Assembly: GCF_017306545.1 (NCBI RefSeq)
Contig: NZ_JAFKID010000011.1
Location: 62,001 to 126,000 of the forward strand
Reading direction: 5' to 3'
Origin: Mesorhizobium sp.
Lineage (GTDB): Bacteria > Pseudomonadota > Alphaproteobacteria > Rhizobiales > Rhizobiaceae
DNA: 64,000 bases
Shown: piece after piece, positions 7,888-15,739 of the stretch
How the letters are laid out: the number at the start of each line of letters is the position of its first letter
Position numbering within the stretch: the first letter of the stretch is position 1
Notes under the pieces: model-generated
The model's input: the letters and a program-made list of their open reading frames with translations, nothing else
The model's database searches: none
Told to the model about the DNA's origin: nothing
Position numbers and translations under genes: made by a program

Positions 7888-8502
7888 TCAGCGGAATCGA
7901 AACAATTCTCTCAAGCCGTTGAGGACGCCGCCCAGCGGATCGTGACGAGACTCTGGCTGCTGCCGGTGGTCGCGCCGCCATTCCTGCGGCTCGACGAAAC
8001 TGCCGGCCCAGATGCCGCGCCGGGCGGCCCGCGCCGCGGCCTCCTCGCTTTGGAAACCGCCGTAGGCCACTGCCCAGCCGGCTTCCACCAGCGTCCGGTT
8101 GAGATCGACGCCACCGGCCTTGCACTCGCCGAGCAGCCGGCCGTAGCGATCCTTCTGCCAGCCTTCGCAGATCACGGGCCGGCCGCCGATCAAGGCGACC
8201 AACGCCTGCCTCGCCATCCGGCCGCAGGCGTAGTCGCCGCCGTCGCGCGTGCAGGTCTGCGTGTATTCCGGCGCATCGATGCCGCGCAGGCGGATGCGCG
8301 TCGCGCCGAGCGTCAATGAATCACCGTCGTTGATCGTCACCGCCCCCTGTTCGCGACGCATGTTCAGCCGGTCCATGCGCGCCGCCACCAGCGCCAGCAG
8401 GCCGAAGAGCGCAGCGGTCAGGACATAATCGAAAAGCCTGCGCCATGGGCCGCGCGGCCCCGCTCGGTATCCGCGCCGCGACGGAGGCCAGGCCCGGCTC
8501 AT
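7888..8502 (-). CDS. Membrane-anchored thermonuclease (SNase) family protein
   Basis: Staphylococcal-nuclease-fold protein, 204 residues, tethered by one helix near residues 25-41 (VLTAALFGLLALVAA) with the nuclease domain probably in the periplasm. Catalytic positions known from the family are kept: Arg and Glu in RLRGIDAPE (about residues 72-80) and Arg in KDRYGRLLGE (about residues 117-126). Two extra cysteine pairs (QTCTRDGGDYAC, and VICEGW with GECKAG) suggest disulfides, which fits an exported domain. It is likely a DNA/RNA endonuclease. It is monocistronic, 47 bases before the GST start. Confidence 0.88.
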   Translation of the reverse strand: MSRAWPPSRRGYRAGPRGPWRRLFDYVLTAALFGLLALVAARMDRLNMRREQGAVTINDGDSLTLGATRIRLRGIDAPEYTQTCTRDGGDYACGRMARQALVALIGGRPVICEGWQKDRYGRLLGECKAGGVDLNRTLVEAGWAVAYGGFQSEEAAARAARRGIWAGSFVEPQEWRRDHRQQPESRHDPLGGVLNGLRELFRFR

Positions 8503-8575
8503 ATGGCAAACCGTTGGTTAATCATTCGGCCTTAGCGTTGGCAATCGGACCCGCGGCCCGCAAAAATTGAAGTTT

Positions 8576-10099
8576 ATGTCTTTGCAACGCTCGAGTACGG
8601 CGGACAAGATTATTGTGGACCGCTCCAAGCCGCATCGCAACAGCGACGTGGCTCGGGCGGTGAGGCGGACGCGCGACCGTCTTTCGCAGCAGGCCGGCAA
8701 TCCCGATTTCGACCGCGAACTGCTGAAACTCCACGCCCGCGCCATGGTCGGCGGCGTCACCGCCATCCCGCTGCTGGTCGTGGCGATCGCCGCCGCCGGC
8801 CTGTTTGCCGGCATGAGCACCGGGATTCTGGTCTGGGCGCTGCTGGCCGTCTCCTTTTACACCGCCCTTGCGCTGGTCGCGCGGCGCGTCGACCGCAAGG
8901 AAACGGCCGACGTGAAACCCGGCCAGGCACGGCGCGATTTCCTGATCGCCCATTTCGTCAGCGGCCTCGGTTGGGCTTATTTCGCCTCGCTGGGCTGCGA
9001 TGCCTGCGCGTTCGACCAGTTTCCGGTGATCAAGGCGGTCATCCTCCTGCTGGCCATGGCCGCCACCGCCATCATGACGTCTTCGCTGAGCGGGGCGCTT
9101 CTGGCCACCTTCGTCGTGCCGGTCTGCGTCTATGCCTGGCTCGGCGTGCGTGTGTGGGTGCCGTCCGAGGCGATCATGCTGGCGCTGCTGGTTGTGGCGC
9201 TGTTCTTCTTCGCCTACGTGGCGCGCCACCTCAACCGGTCCACCGTGATGTTATTGTCCTTCCGCACGGAAAAGGACGGGCTGATCGCCGAACTGGAAAC
9301 GGCGAAGTCGATGTCGGACGAGGCGCGGCGCCGCGCCGAGGAGGCCAACCTCGCCAAATCCCGCTTCCTCGCCTCGATGAGCCATGAACTGCGCACGCCG
9401 CTCAACGCCATTCTCGGCTTCTCCGAGGTCATGGCCAAGGAAGTGCTGGGGCCGATGGGCAACCCGACCTATCGCGACTACGCCCACGACGTGCACGATT
9501 CCGGCCAGCACCTGCTCGACCTCATCAACGAGATCCTCGACCTGTCGCGCATCGAGGCCGGCCGCTACCAACTCAACGAGGAACCGGTGCAGCTCCTGCA
9601 TATCGCCGAGGACTGCTGCCACATGATGGAACTGAGAGCGCGCAACAAGGACATCCGCATCGTCCAGGACTTCGAGGCGACGCTGCCGCGCCTGTTCGCC
9701 GACGAGCGCGCCGTGCGCCAGATCGTGCTCAACCTTTTGTCCAACGCCATCAAGTTCACGCCGACCGGCGGCGAGGTGCGGGTGCGCGTCGGCTGGACGG
9801 CCGGCGCCGGCCAATATGTCTCCGTGCGCGACAACGGCCCCGGCATTCCGGCCGACGAGATCCCCGTCGTTCTGTCCGCCTTCGGCCAGGGCTCCATCGC
9901 CATCAAGAGCGCCGAACAGGGCACCGGCCTCGGCCTGCCGATCGTCCAGGGCTTGATCGCCATGCACGGCGGCGAGTTCCAGTTGGAATCGAAGCTGCGT
10001 GAAGGCACCGAGGCGATCGCCATTTTCCCGCCGACGCGGGTGATGGAGGAACTGCCGGCCCTGCCGACGCGCGCCGTCGCCGGCGGTCGGCGGCGCTAG
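8576..10099 (+). CDS. Membrane sensor histidine kinase (PleC/DivJ-like core)
   Basis: Inner-membrane sensor kinase, 507 residues from ATG 8576 (TTG 8567 is an alternative). Six or so hydrophobic segments between residues 55 and 215 form the sensor region, which has no PAS or HAMP domain that can be recognised. A short coiled coil leads to the H-box SMSHELRTPLNAILGFSEV, with phosphorylated His270. The catalytic domain shows the N-box NLLSNAIKF, G1 DNGPGI and G2 GTGLGLPIV. The H-box region resembles alphaproteobacterial cell-cycle kinases of the PleC/DivJ group, but the sensing part differs. No response regulator lies beside it, so its partner is unknown. Confidence 0.9.
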   Translation: MSLQRSSTADKIIVDRSKPHRNSDVARAVRRTRDRLSQQAGNPDFDRELLKLHARAMVGGVTAIPLLVVAIAAAGLFAGMSTGILVWALLAVSFYTALALVARRVDRKETADVKPGQARRDFLIAHFVSGLGWAYFASLGCDACAFDQFPVIKAVILLLAMAATAIMTSSLSGALLATFVVPVCVYAWLGVRVWVPSEAIMLALLVVALFFFAYVARHLNRSTVMLLSFRTEKDGLIAELETAKSMSDEARRRAEEANLAKSRFLASMSHELRTPLNAILGFSEVMAKEVLGPMGNPTYRDYAHDVHDSGQHLLDLINEILDLSRIEAGRYQLNEEPVQLLHIAEDCCHMMELRARNKDIRIVQDFEATLPRLFADERAVRQIVLNLLSNAIKFTPTGGEVRVRVGWTAGAGQYVSVRDNGPGIPADEIPVVLSAFGQGSIAIKSAEQGTGLGLPIVQGLIAMHGGEFQLESKLREGTEAIAIFPPTRVMEELPALPTRAVAGGRRR

Positions 10100-10128
10100 G
10101 CGCCACTTTTCGGACAGCCCGCTCCAAA

Positions 10129-11127
10129 TCAGCGGCGAACCGTCGCCGCCGTGCCGGAACTCACCAGCGCGGCCGCCTTTACCAGACCGGCCGCAAGGGC
10201 GCTGTCGAGCCCGCCGCCACCGTCGATGCCGAGATCGAGCAGGGGTGCCAGCCCGAGCCGTTTGGCCGCATCGCGCGGCCCGCGCCGCAGCGGAAGCGAA
10301 GCAAGCCGGCAATGGTCGAGCGCGGTGGGTTCGGCCGCATGCAAGACGGCGGCAGCGGCCAGCGCCGCGCAGCCGCCGAGCAGTACCGGGATCTTCTGCA
10401 TACGGGCGGCGAGAATGGCGCCGGCGAGGGCTGCGAACTCGCGTCCGCCGACCCGGCGCAGCACTTCCAGCGGGTCCTTGAAATGGGCGCCGTGGAAGGC
10501 GAGTGCGGCATCCACCGCCTCGACCCTGCGGATCGCCATCGCCGCATTCCCGCCGGCATCGGTATCGATCCAGTCGGCGCCCTTGCCGCCGAAAATCGCG
10601 GCGAACAGCGCCGCCGCCACGGTGGAACCGCCGACGCCGAGATTGCCGAGGCAAAGCAGGTCCGTCCCGTCCGCCAGCGCCTCCATACCGAACGCCATGG
10701 TGGCCGCACAGCCGCGCTCGTCCAGCGCCGCCTCCCGCGTGATGTCGCCGCTCGGCAGATGCAAAGCGAGATCGAAGATCTTCAGGCCGAGATCGTAAGC
10801 GATGCAGGCCTGGTTGACGGCAGCGCCGCCGGCCGCGCACAGTTCGACGGCGTCCGCCGTCGCCTGCATCGGCCGGGCCGAGACGCCATGCCGGGCGACG
10901 CCGTGGTTGCCGGCGAACACGGCGACCAACGGGCGGTTCACCGCCGGCGGCGCACGGCCGCTCCAGGCCGCCAGCCAGACCGCGATATCCTCCACCTGCC
11001 CCAGCGACCGGTTCTCGCCGCCGGCCTTGACGAACAGGTCTCGTACCCGCGCCGCCGCGTCCTCGGCGGGACCGGGCAGCCTCGCCAGAAGGTCTCGAAA
11101 ATCGTCAAAGGGCAGCGCGCTGGTCAT
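10129..11127 (-). CDS. cobT: Nicotinate-nucleotide--dimethylbenzimidazole phosphoribosyltransferase
   Basis: Cytosolic enzyme of the lower-ligand branch of cobalamin synthesis. It transfers phosphoribose from nicotinate mononucleotide to 5,6-dimethylbenzimidazole to give alpha-ribazole phosphate (called CobU in the old Pseudomonas denitrificans naming). The 332-residue length and motifs such as FAGNHGVARHGVSARPMQAT and LCLGNLGVGGSTVAAALF are typical. It is divergent from the DUF1289 gene across a 165-base gap in which no cobalamin riboswitch was seen. The cobS gene often found next to cobT in rhizobia is absent from this spot. Confidence 0.95.
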   Translation of the reverse strand: MTSALPFDDFRDLLARLPGPAEDAAARVRDLFVKAGGENRSLGQVEDIAVWLAAWSGRAPPAVNRPLVAVFAGNHGVARHGVSARPMQATADAVELCAAGGAAVNQACIAYDLGLKIFDLALHLPSGDITREAALDERGCAATMAFGMEALADGTDLLCLGNLGVGGSTVAAALFAAIFGGKGADWIDTDAGGNAAMAIRRVEAVDAALAFHGAHFKDPLEVLRRVGGREFAALAGAILAARMQKIPVLLGGCAALAAAAVLHAAEPTALDHCRLASLPLRRGPRDAAKRLGLAPLLDLGIDGGGGLDSALAAGLVKAAALVSSGTAATVRR

Positions 11128-11292
11128 GGGCGGAATTCCTTGCTGGCGCCGGCATAGCCTCGCGGCCCGGTCGAGACAACCCCGCGCCGGACGAAGACGC
11201 CGGACCGCGTCGGCAGGACGGCAGACGGGGCTTGCATCGCGACCGCGCTTGCACCATGTGGTGGCTGGAGCCTCCCGCTCTCCGGTGTTTCC

Positions 11293-11526
11293 ATGACCGC
11301 CATCGAATCGCCCTGCATCCTGGTCTGTTCCATCGACATGAAGACCGGCTATTGTTTCGGCTGCGGCCGCACGCGCGACGAGATTTCCGCCTGGCTGGAC
11401 ATGACGCCGGAAACGCGCCGGCAGGTGATGGCGGAGTTGCCGGCGCGGCTGGCCACCGTCGAGCGCAAGCCGCGCCGCGAGACGCGCCGGACCCGCATGG
11501 CGCGCGAGCGCGGCGAGACGGCCTGA
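11293..11526 (+). CDS. DUF1289 small cysteine-rich protein
   Basis: A 77-residue protein of the DUF1289 family. The domain contains four cysteines: SPCILVCSIDM at the start and GYCFGCGRT near residue 27, a spacing that could bind a metal or Fe-S centre. The segment AWLDMTPETRRQVMAELPARL closes the domain, and a basic tail follows. The function is unknown. The downstream aspartic protease gene starts five bases after the stop, and the two are commonly adjacent in rhizobia, so they are probably one operon. Confidence 0.88.
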   Translation: MTAIESPCILVCSIDMKTGYCFGCGRTRDEISAWLDMTPETRRQVMAELPARLATVERKPRRETRRTRMARERGETA

Positions 11527-11531
11527 GCGGC

Positions 11532-12236
11532 ATGTCGCGTTTCCTCTGGATCATTCTTGCCGTCATCGGCGTCGCGCTCGTCCTGCTGCTCGTCAACAAT
11601 TCGGCCGGCAGCACCTTCGGCATCGAGAACAACGATTTCGGCCGGCTGGTCTGGCTCGGCCTGTTCGCCCTCGTCATCGGCGCCGGCCTGCTGCGGTCCG
11701 GCCGTCCGGTCGGCGACATGGCGCGCAATCTCGGTGCCTGGGCGGCCATCGTGCTCGCCCTGATCGCCGGCTATCAATACCGCTACGAGTTGCAGGACGT
11801 CGCCAGCCGCGTGACGGCCGGGCTCGTTCCCGGCAGTCCGCTGGCTCTCGGCGAGGCGGACGGCCGCGCCACGGTGACGCTGGAAAAGGGCATCAACGGC
11901 CATTTCGAGGCCCGCATGCTGGTCAACGGCCAGCCGGTCCTCGCCGTCGTCGACACGGGCGCCACCAGCACGGTGCTGACGGCCGAGGACGCCATGGCGG
12001 CCGGGTTCAACCCGGCGGCGCTGAGCTACACGGTTCCAGTCGCCACCGCCAACGGGATGGCGAATGCCGCGACGGTGCGCACCGACGAACTGGCGATCGG
12101 CGGCATCGTGCGGCGTAATATGACGGTGCTGGTGGCCGCGCCCGGCTCGCTCTCGCAAAGCCTGCTCGGCATGAATTTCATCGGCTCGCTGTCCGGCTTC
12201 GACGTGCGCGGCGACCGCATGATCTTGCGCGATTGA
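11532..12236 (+). CDS. Clan AA retropepsin-like aspartic protease (TIGR02281 family)
   Basis: Membrane-anchored protease of 234 residues. Three N-terminal hydrophobic segments are visible (IILAVIGVALVLLLV, then LVWLGLFALVIGAGLL, and a third near residue 68). The retropepsin domain follows with the single catalytic aspartate in VVDTGATSTVLT near residue 140 and the closing LLGMNFIGSLSGFDVRG. Like retroviral proteases it would need to dimerise, since only one DTG motif is present. The substrate is not known. The start at 11532 follows the DUF1289 stop by five bases; the open frame extends upstream only through that gene. Confidence 0.9.
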   Translation: MSRFLWIILAVIGVALVLLLVNNSAGSTFGIENNDFGRLVWLGLFALVIGAGLLRSGRPVGDMARNLGAWAAIVLALIAGYQYRYELQDVASRVTAGLVPGSPLALGEADGRATVTLEKGINGHFEARMLVNGQPVLAVVDTGATSTVLTAEDAMAAGFNPAALSYTVPVATANGMANAATVRTDELAIGGIVRRNMTVLVAAPGSLSQSLLGMNFIGSLSGFDVRGDRMILRD

Positions 12237-12239
12237 AGC

Positions 12240-13253
12240 TCAGGCAGCCGCACCGGCGGCTGCGGAAAGATCGACCGCCGCGAAGGCTGCCTTGAGCACG
12301 GCCGCGCCGGCGCCCGGCCGGGCCGCTTCCTCCGACAGAACCTGCCGCCAGCGGCGCGCGCCCGGCAGACCGTGGAACAGGCCGACCATGTGGCGGGTGA
12401 CGTGGGCGAGCCGTCCGCCCCGCGCGATATGAGCCGTCGCATAATCCGCCATCGTCTCGACAAGGGCGGCGAAGTCGAAATCCGGCGGCGGCCGGCCCTC
12501 CAGCATCGCGTCGGCGCCGGCGAGGATGCCGGGCGTATGGTAGGCGGCGCGGCCGAGCATGACGCCGTCGACATGGCGCAAATGATCGGCGGCCGCCTCC
12601 AGCGACGGGATGCCGCCGTTGATGCCGATGAAACGCTCCGGACAGCGCGCCTTCAGCCGGTAGACGCGGCCGTAGTCCAAGGGCGGAATGTCGCGGTTCT
12701 CCTTCGGCGACAGACCCTGCAACCAGGCCTTGCGCGCATGCACCCACAGCGCCTCGGCGCCCGTCGCGAAGACGGCGTCGGCGAGCGCATCCAGCGCGGT
12801 TTCGGGGTCCTGGTCATCGACACCGATGCGGCACTTGACGGTGACGGGAACGGCGACGGCGGCCTTCATCGCCGCAACGCAATCGGCGACCAGCGCCGGC
12901 GTCTGCATGAGGCAGGCGCCGAAGGTGCCGGACTGCACGCGGTCCGAGGGGCAGCCGACGTTGAGGTTGATCTCGCGGTAGCCGAAGCCTTCGCCGATGC
13001 GTGCGGCTTCGGCAAGTTTCGCCGGGTCCGAGCCGCCGAGCTGCAACGCCAGCGGCTGCTCGGCCGGGTCGAAACCGAGCAGGCACTCACGCGTGCCATG
13101 GATGGCCGCGTCGGCCACCACCATTTCCGTATAAAGCAGCGCGCGGCGCGTAAGCTGGCGGTGGAAGAACCGGCAATGCCGGTCCGTCCAATCCATCATG
13201 GGCGCCACGGCCAGGCGGAAGTTGCGGTAATCGCTGTCGTCGGGTTTCTTCAT
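12240..13253 (-). CDS. dusA: tRNA-dihydrouridine(20/20a) synthase
   Basis: FMN-dependent enzyme that reduces uridine 20/20a in the tRNA D-loop using NADPH. The TIM-barrel opens with VAPMMDWTDRHCRFF, and the catalytic-cysteine region is NLNVGCPSDRVQSGTFGACL at about residues 96-115. The FMN-binding barrel end carries INGGIPS and GVMLGRAAY. The C-terminal helical RNA-binding domain completes a 337-residue protein, the DusA norm. It is transcribed leftward and ends three bases from the convergent protease gene. Identity is firm. Confidence 0.95.
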   Translation of the reverse strand: MKKPDDSDYRNFRLAVAPMMDWTDRHCRFFHRQLTRRALLYTEMVVADAAIHGTRECLLGFDPAEQPLALQLGGSDPAKLAEAARIGEGFGYREINLNVGCPSDRVQSGTFGACLMQTPALVADCVAAMKAAVAVPVTVKCRIGVDDQDPETALDALADAVFATGAEALWVHARKAWLQGLSPKENRDIPPLDYGRVYRLKARCPERFIGINGGIPSLEAAADHLRHVDGVMLGRAAYHTPGILAGADAMLEGRPPPDFDFAALVETMADYATAHIARGGRLAHVTRHMVGLFHGLPGARRWRQVLSEEAARPGAGAAVLKAAFAAVDLSAAAGAAA

Positions 13254-13389
13254 AAGAGCAGGCGCAATGTCGATGCGGTTTGTCCCAGCCCCAGATGGGG
13301 CGCCGGCGTGCCGGGCACAACGGCCAATAAAGCGCGCGGGCGGAACTTTCCAGCAGGAATGTCCCGCTGCCGGGCCATACCGGTCGACG

Positions 13390-14043
13390 CTATACCGGCA
13401 ACAGGGCCTTATAGTCCATCGCCATCAGGTCCTCGACGCCGTCCGCCAGCAGGCCGATCGCGACATAGACGATGATGGCGAGGCCCAGCCAGCCGATCCA
13501 GCGATAGCGGGCAAGCAGCGCCGCCACCAGTGTCGAGGCGAGCGCCATCAACGCGACCGACAGGATGAGGCCGAAGACCAGCGCGTTCATGTTGTCGCTG
13601 GCCGCGCCCGCCACGGCCAGGACGTTGTCCAGCGACATGGAAAGGTCGGCCACGACGATCTGCATGATCGCCTGGCCGAGCCGCTTGGGCGGCTGCACCC
13701 TGGCAAGCGCGCCCTCCCCGGCGAGATCCGGTTCCAGTTCCTCGGCGCCGTGGCCGGCGGCCCACAGTTCCCTGAACATGTTCCAGCAGACCCACAGCAG
13801 CAGCAGGCCGCCGATGAGCGTGATGCCCGGAACGGCCAAAAGCTCCACCGCCGCGACAGCGAAGACGATGCGGATGACGGCGGCTGCCGCTATGCCGATG
13901 AGGATCGCCTTTTGCCGCAGGTTCGCCGCCAGTCCCGCCGCAGCCATGCCGATGACGATGACGTTGTCGCCCGAAAGCACCAGATTGATGGTAATGACTT
14001 CCAGATAGGCGGTGATCGCCGACTGATCGATCTCGAACGGCAT
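13390..14043 (-). CDS. TerC family integral membrane protein (YjbE type)
   Basis: Multi-spanning inner-membrane protein of the TerC family, a group that includes manganese exporters and tellurite-resistance proteins. About six to seven helices are seen over 217 residues. The paired acidic motifs NLVLSGDNVIVIGMAAAGL (near residue 18) and DLSMSLDNVLAVAGAA (near residue 135) are the conserved metal-site signature. A charged cytosolic loop of about 30 residues lies between. ATG 14043 is preferred because the first helix begins just after it; an upstream start at 14109 adds 22 hydrophilic residues. Manganese efflux is inferred from the family. Confidence 0.9.
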   Translation of the reverse strand: MPFEIDQSAITAYLEVITINLVLSGDNVIVIGMAAAGLAANLRQKAILIGIAAAAVIRIVFAVAAVELLAVPGITLIGGLLLLWVCWNMFRELWAAGHGAEELEPDLAGEGALARVQPPKRLGQAIMQIVVADLSMSLDNVLAVAGAASDNMNALVFGLILSVALMALASTLVAALLARYRWIGWLGLAIIVYVAIGLLADGVEDLMAMDYKALLPV

Positions 14044-14265
14044 GCGGGAATGGTTCCGGTCGTGTGAGTGGCCGGCAATCGCGAAGAACCGTCCGGCAGA
14101 ATGGCGCACACGTGACAGGACCGCCCTGTCCTACCTACGGTCCAGCGGCGGGGGTGTCAAAGAATCCCTCGCCGGCGCGAAAGGGCCTGCCGTGCTCAGG
14201 CGGCTTTCGCATCGCCGCCGGCGGTGATAAGCGCTCAAGGACATGAAATCGCGAACGGATTTACG

Positions 14266-15030
14266 ATGCCTGAGATGAATGACGGACACGCCCCGCTGAT
14301 CGAAATCTGCGTCGAGGGCATCGACGGCCTGCTTGCCGCCCAGGCCGCCGGCGCCGACCGCGTGGAACTGTGCTCCAGCCTTGTGGAAGGCGGCATCACG
14401 CCGAGCTGGGGAACGGTAAAAACCGCGCTCGAGCTTGCCACGATCCCCTTTCACGTCATCGTGCGGCCGCGCGGCGGCGATTTCCTCTACAGCGAGGCGG
14501 AACACCGTTCGATGCTGGGCGATGTCGAGGCCCTGCGCGACCTCGGCGTCGCCGGCGTCGTCATCGGCTGCCTGAATGCCGACGGCACTATCGACGAGGA
14601 GCGCGTGGCGGCACTGGTCAAGGCGGCCGGGCCGCTCAACGTTACCTGCCATCGCGCCTTCGACATGACGCGCGATCCGTTCGAGGCGCTGGAAGCGCTG
14701 ATCCGCTGCGGCGTCGGCCGCGTGCTGACGAGCGGCCAGCGCGACACGGCCGTGGAAGGCGCCGACCTGCTTGCCGCGCTGGTCGAGAAGGCGGCGGGCA
14801 GGATCATCATCCTCGGCTGCGGCGCGCTCGCCCCGGACACGATCGGCGCCGTGCGCCGCCGGACCGGCCTCAACGAAATGCACTTCGCTTCCCTGAAGGA
14901 CGTTGCGAGCGGCATGCGCTACCGCAATCCCAAGGTCGGCATGGGCGGCACCGATCTCGATCGCGAATACCGCAACACCGTCACCGACCAGGCGCTTGTC
15001 GCCGCCACCATTGCCGCGGCACGCGCATGA
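14266..15030 (+). CDS. cutC: CutC family protein
   Basis: TIM-barrel protein of the CutC family, 254 residues, historically linked to copper homeostasis although its biochemical role is unsettled. Recognisable family blocks are LIEICVEGIDGLLAAQAAGA near the start, LVEGGITPSWG near residue 41, VIVRPRGGDFLYS near residue 65, and FDMTRDPFEALE near residue 130. The start at 14266 is preferred over an in-frame GTG at 14224 since the barrel's first strand follows within ten residues. The next gene overlaps the stop by ATGA. Confidence 0.92.
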   Translation: MPEMNDGHAPLIEICVEGIDGLLAAQAAGADRVELCSSLVEGGITPSWGTVKTALELATIPFHVIVRPRGGDFLYSEAEHRSMLGDVEALRDLGVAGVVIGCLNADGTIDEERVAALVKAAGPLNVTCHRAFDMTRDPFEALEALIRCGVGRVLTSGQRDTAVEGADLLAALVEKAAGRIIILGCGALAPDTIGAVRRRTGLNEMHFASLKDVASGMRYRNPKVGMGGTDLDREYRNTVTDQALVAATIAAARA

Positions 15031-15524
15031 GCCTCGATCTTTCGCCCATCGAGACGATCGGCGCGGCCGACGAGGCGGCTGTGCTTGCCCTCAACAACCG
15101 GCACGCGGCCGAATTGTCGTGGCTGGAGCCGAAGCGGCTGTCGGACCTGCTCGGGCAGGCCTTCCATGCGCGGCGAATCGGGTCGGTCGAGGCTTTCCTC
15201 ATCACCTTCGATCAGGACGCCGCCTATGACAGCCCAAATTTCCTGTGGTTCAGGCAGCGCTATCCGCGCTTCGTCTATGTCGACCGCGTGGCGGTCGCCG
15301 CATCGGCGCGCGGGCGCGGCCATGCCCGCCGTCTCTACGAGGAGCTGTTCGCCCGCGCCGGAGCTGTCGGCCACACGCTCGTCACCTGCGAGGTGAATGC
15401 CGATCCGCCCAACCTGGCCTCCGACGCCTTCCACACGGCGCTGGGGTTCGGCGAAGTCGGCGCCGCCGCCATTCACGGCGGCACCAAGACCGTGCGCTAT
15501 TACGCGAAAACGCTGGCGGCCTGA
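15027..15524 (+). CDS. GNAT family N-acetyltransferase
   Basis: Acetyl-CoA-dependent acetyltransferase of 165 residues with an unknown acceptor. The fold's acetyl-CoA site is VDRVAVAASARGRGHARRLY near residues 91-110, a good Q/RxxGxG/A variant, and the C-terminal strand reads AFHTALGFGEVG. The start overlaps the cutC stop by ATGA, so translation is coupled to cutC. It belongs to the subgroup often annotated as predicted acetyltransferases near cutC. No substrate hint is available. Confidence 0.88.
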   Translation: MSLDLSPIETIGAADEAAVLALNNRHAAELSWLEPKRLSDLLGQAFHARRIGSVEAFLITFDQDAAYDSPNFLWFRQRYPRFVYVDRVAVAASARGRGHARRLYEELFARAGAVGHTLVTCEVNADPPNLASDAFHTALGFGEVGAAAIHGGTKTVRYYAKTLAA

Positions 15525-15547
15525 CGCGGCGCTTTAGCCGCAGGAAA

Positions 15548-15575
15548 ATGGCGAGCCTTCGCAAAGGCTCGCCAT
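15548..15575 (-). terminator. Rho-independent terminator after the MFS small-subunit gene
   Basis: A 12-base perfect stem (ATGGCGAGCCTT with AAGGCTCGCCAT) and a four-base loop. Read leftward it is followed by TTTT, so it would end the oxlT-type operon that runs leftward and stops at 15607. It lies between convergent genes and may also slow transcription coming from the GNAT side. Confidence 0.8.
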
Positions 15576-15606
15576 GCAACGGGCGGACGGCCCGTCTTTC
15601 GGGTTC

Positions 15607-15729
15607 CTACTGGAACAGTTTCAGCGCATTGAGCAGGGTCTGGAAGACGCCCCAGACCAGCGGGATGCCGACGAACCCCCAGGCCAGCACGAGTTGCAGG
15701 GTGGTTGTGCCTTGCGTGTTGTTTTCCAT
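15607..15729 (-). CDS. MFS transporter small subunit (40 residues)
   Basis: A 40-residue protein, starting MENNTQGTTTLQLVLAWGFV, made almost wholly of one hydrophobic helix (LQLVLAWGFVGIPLVWGVF) with a short polar N terminus. It matches the short proteins found directly after OFA-type oxalate/formate MFS carriers, known as the MFS transporter small subunit. The ATG at 15729 is preceded by GGGAGGACGAC, an excellent ribosome site, and starts 10 bases after the carrier's stop. A terminator hairpin follows. It was probably kept as an accessory or stabilising helix for the carrier; that function is inference. Confidence 0.82.
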   Translation of the reverse strand: MENNTQGTTTLQLVLAWGFVGIPLVWGVFQTLLNALKLFQ

Positions 15730-15739
15730 GTCGTCCTCC

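Noticed and set aside
11128-11292. Possible cobalamin riboswitch before cobT
   Set aside because: No B12-box-like sequence was seen and the gap is too short for a full element.
14044-14265. Possible manganese (yybP-ykoY) riboswitch before the TerC gene
   Set aside because: Such riboswitches often precede TerC genes, but I could not find the conserved core in the leftward leader; there is only a GC-rich spacer.
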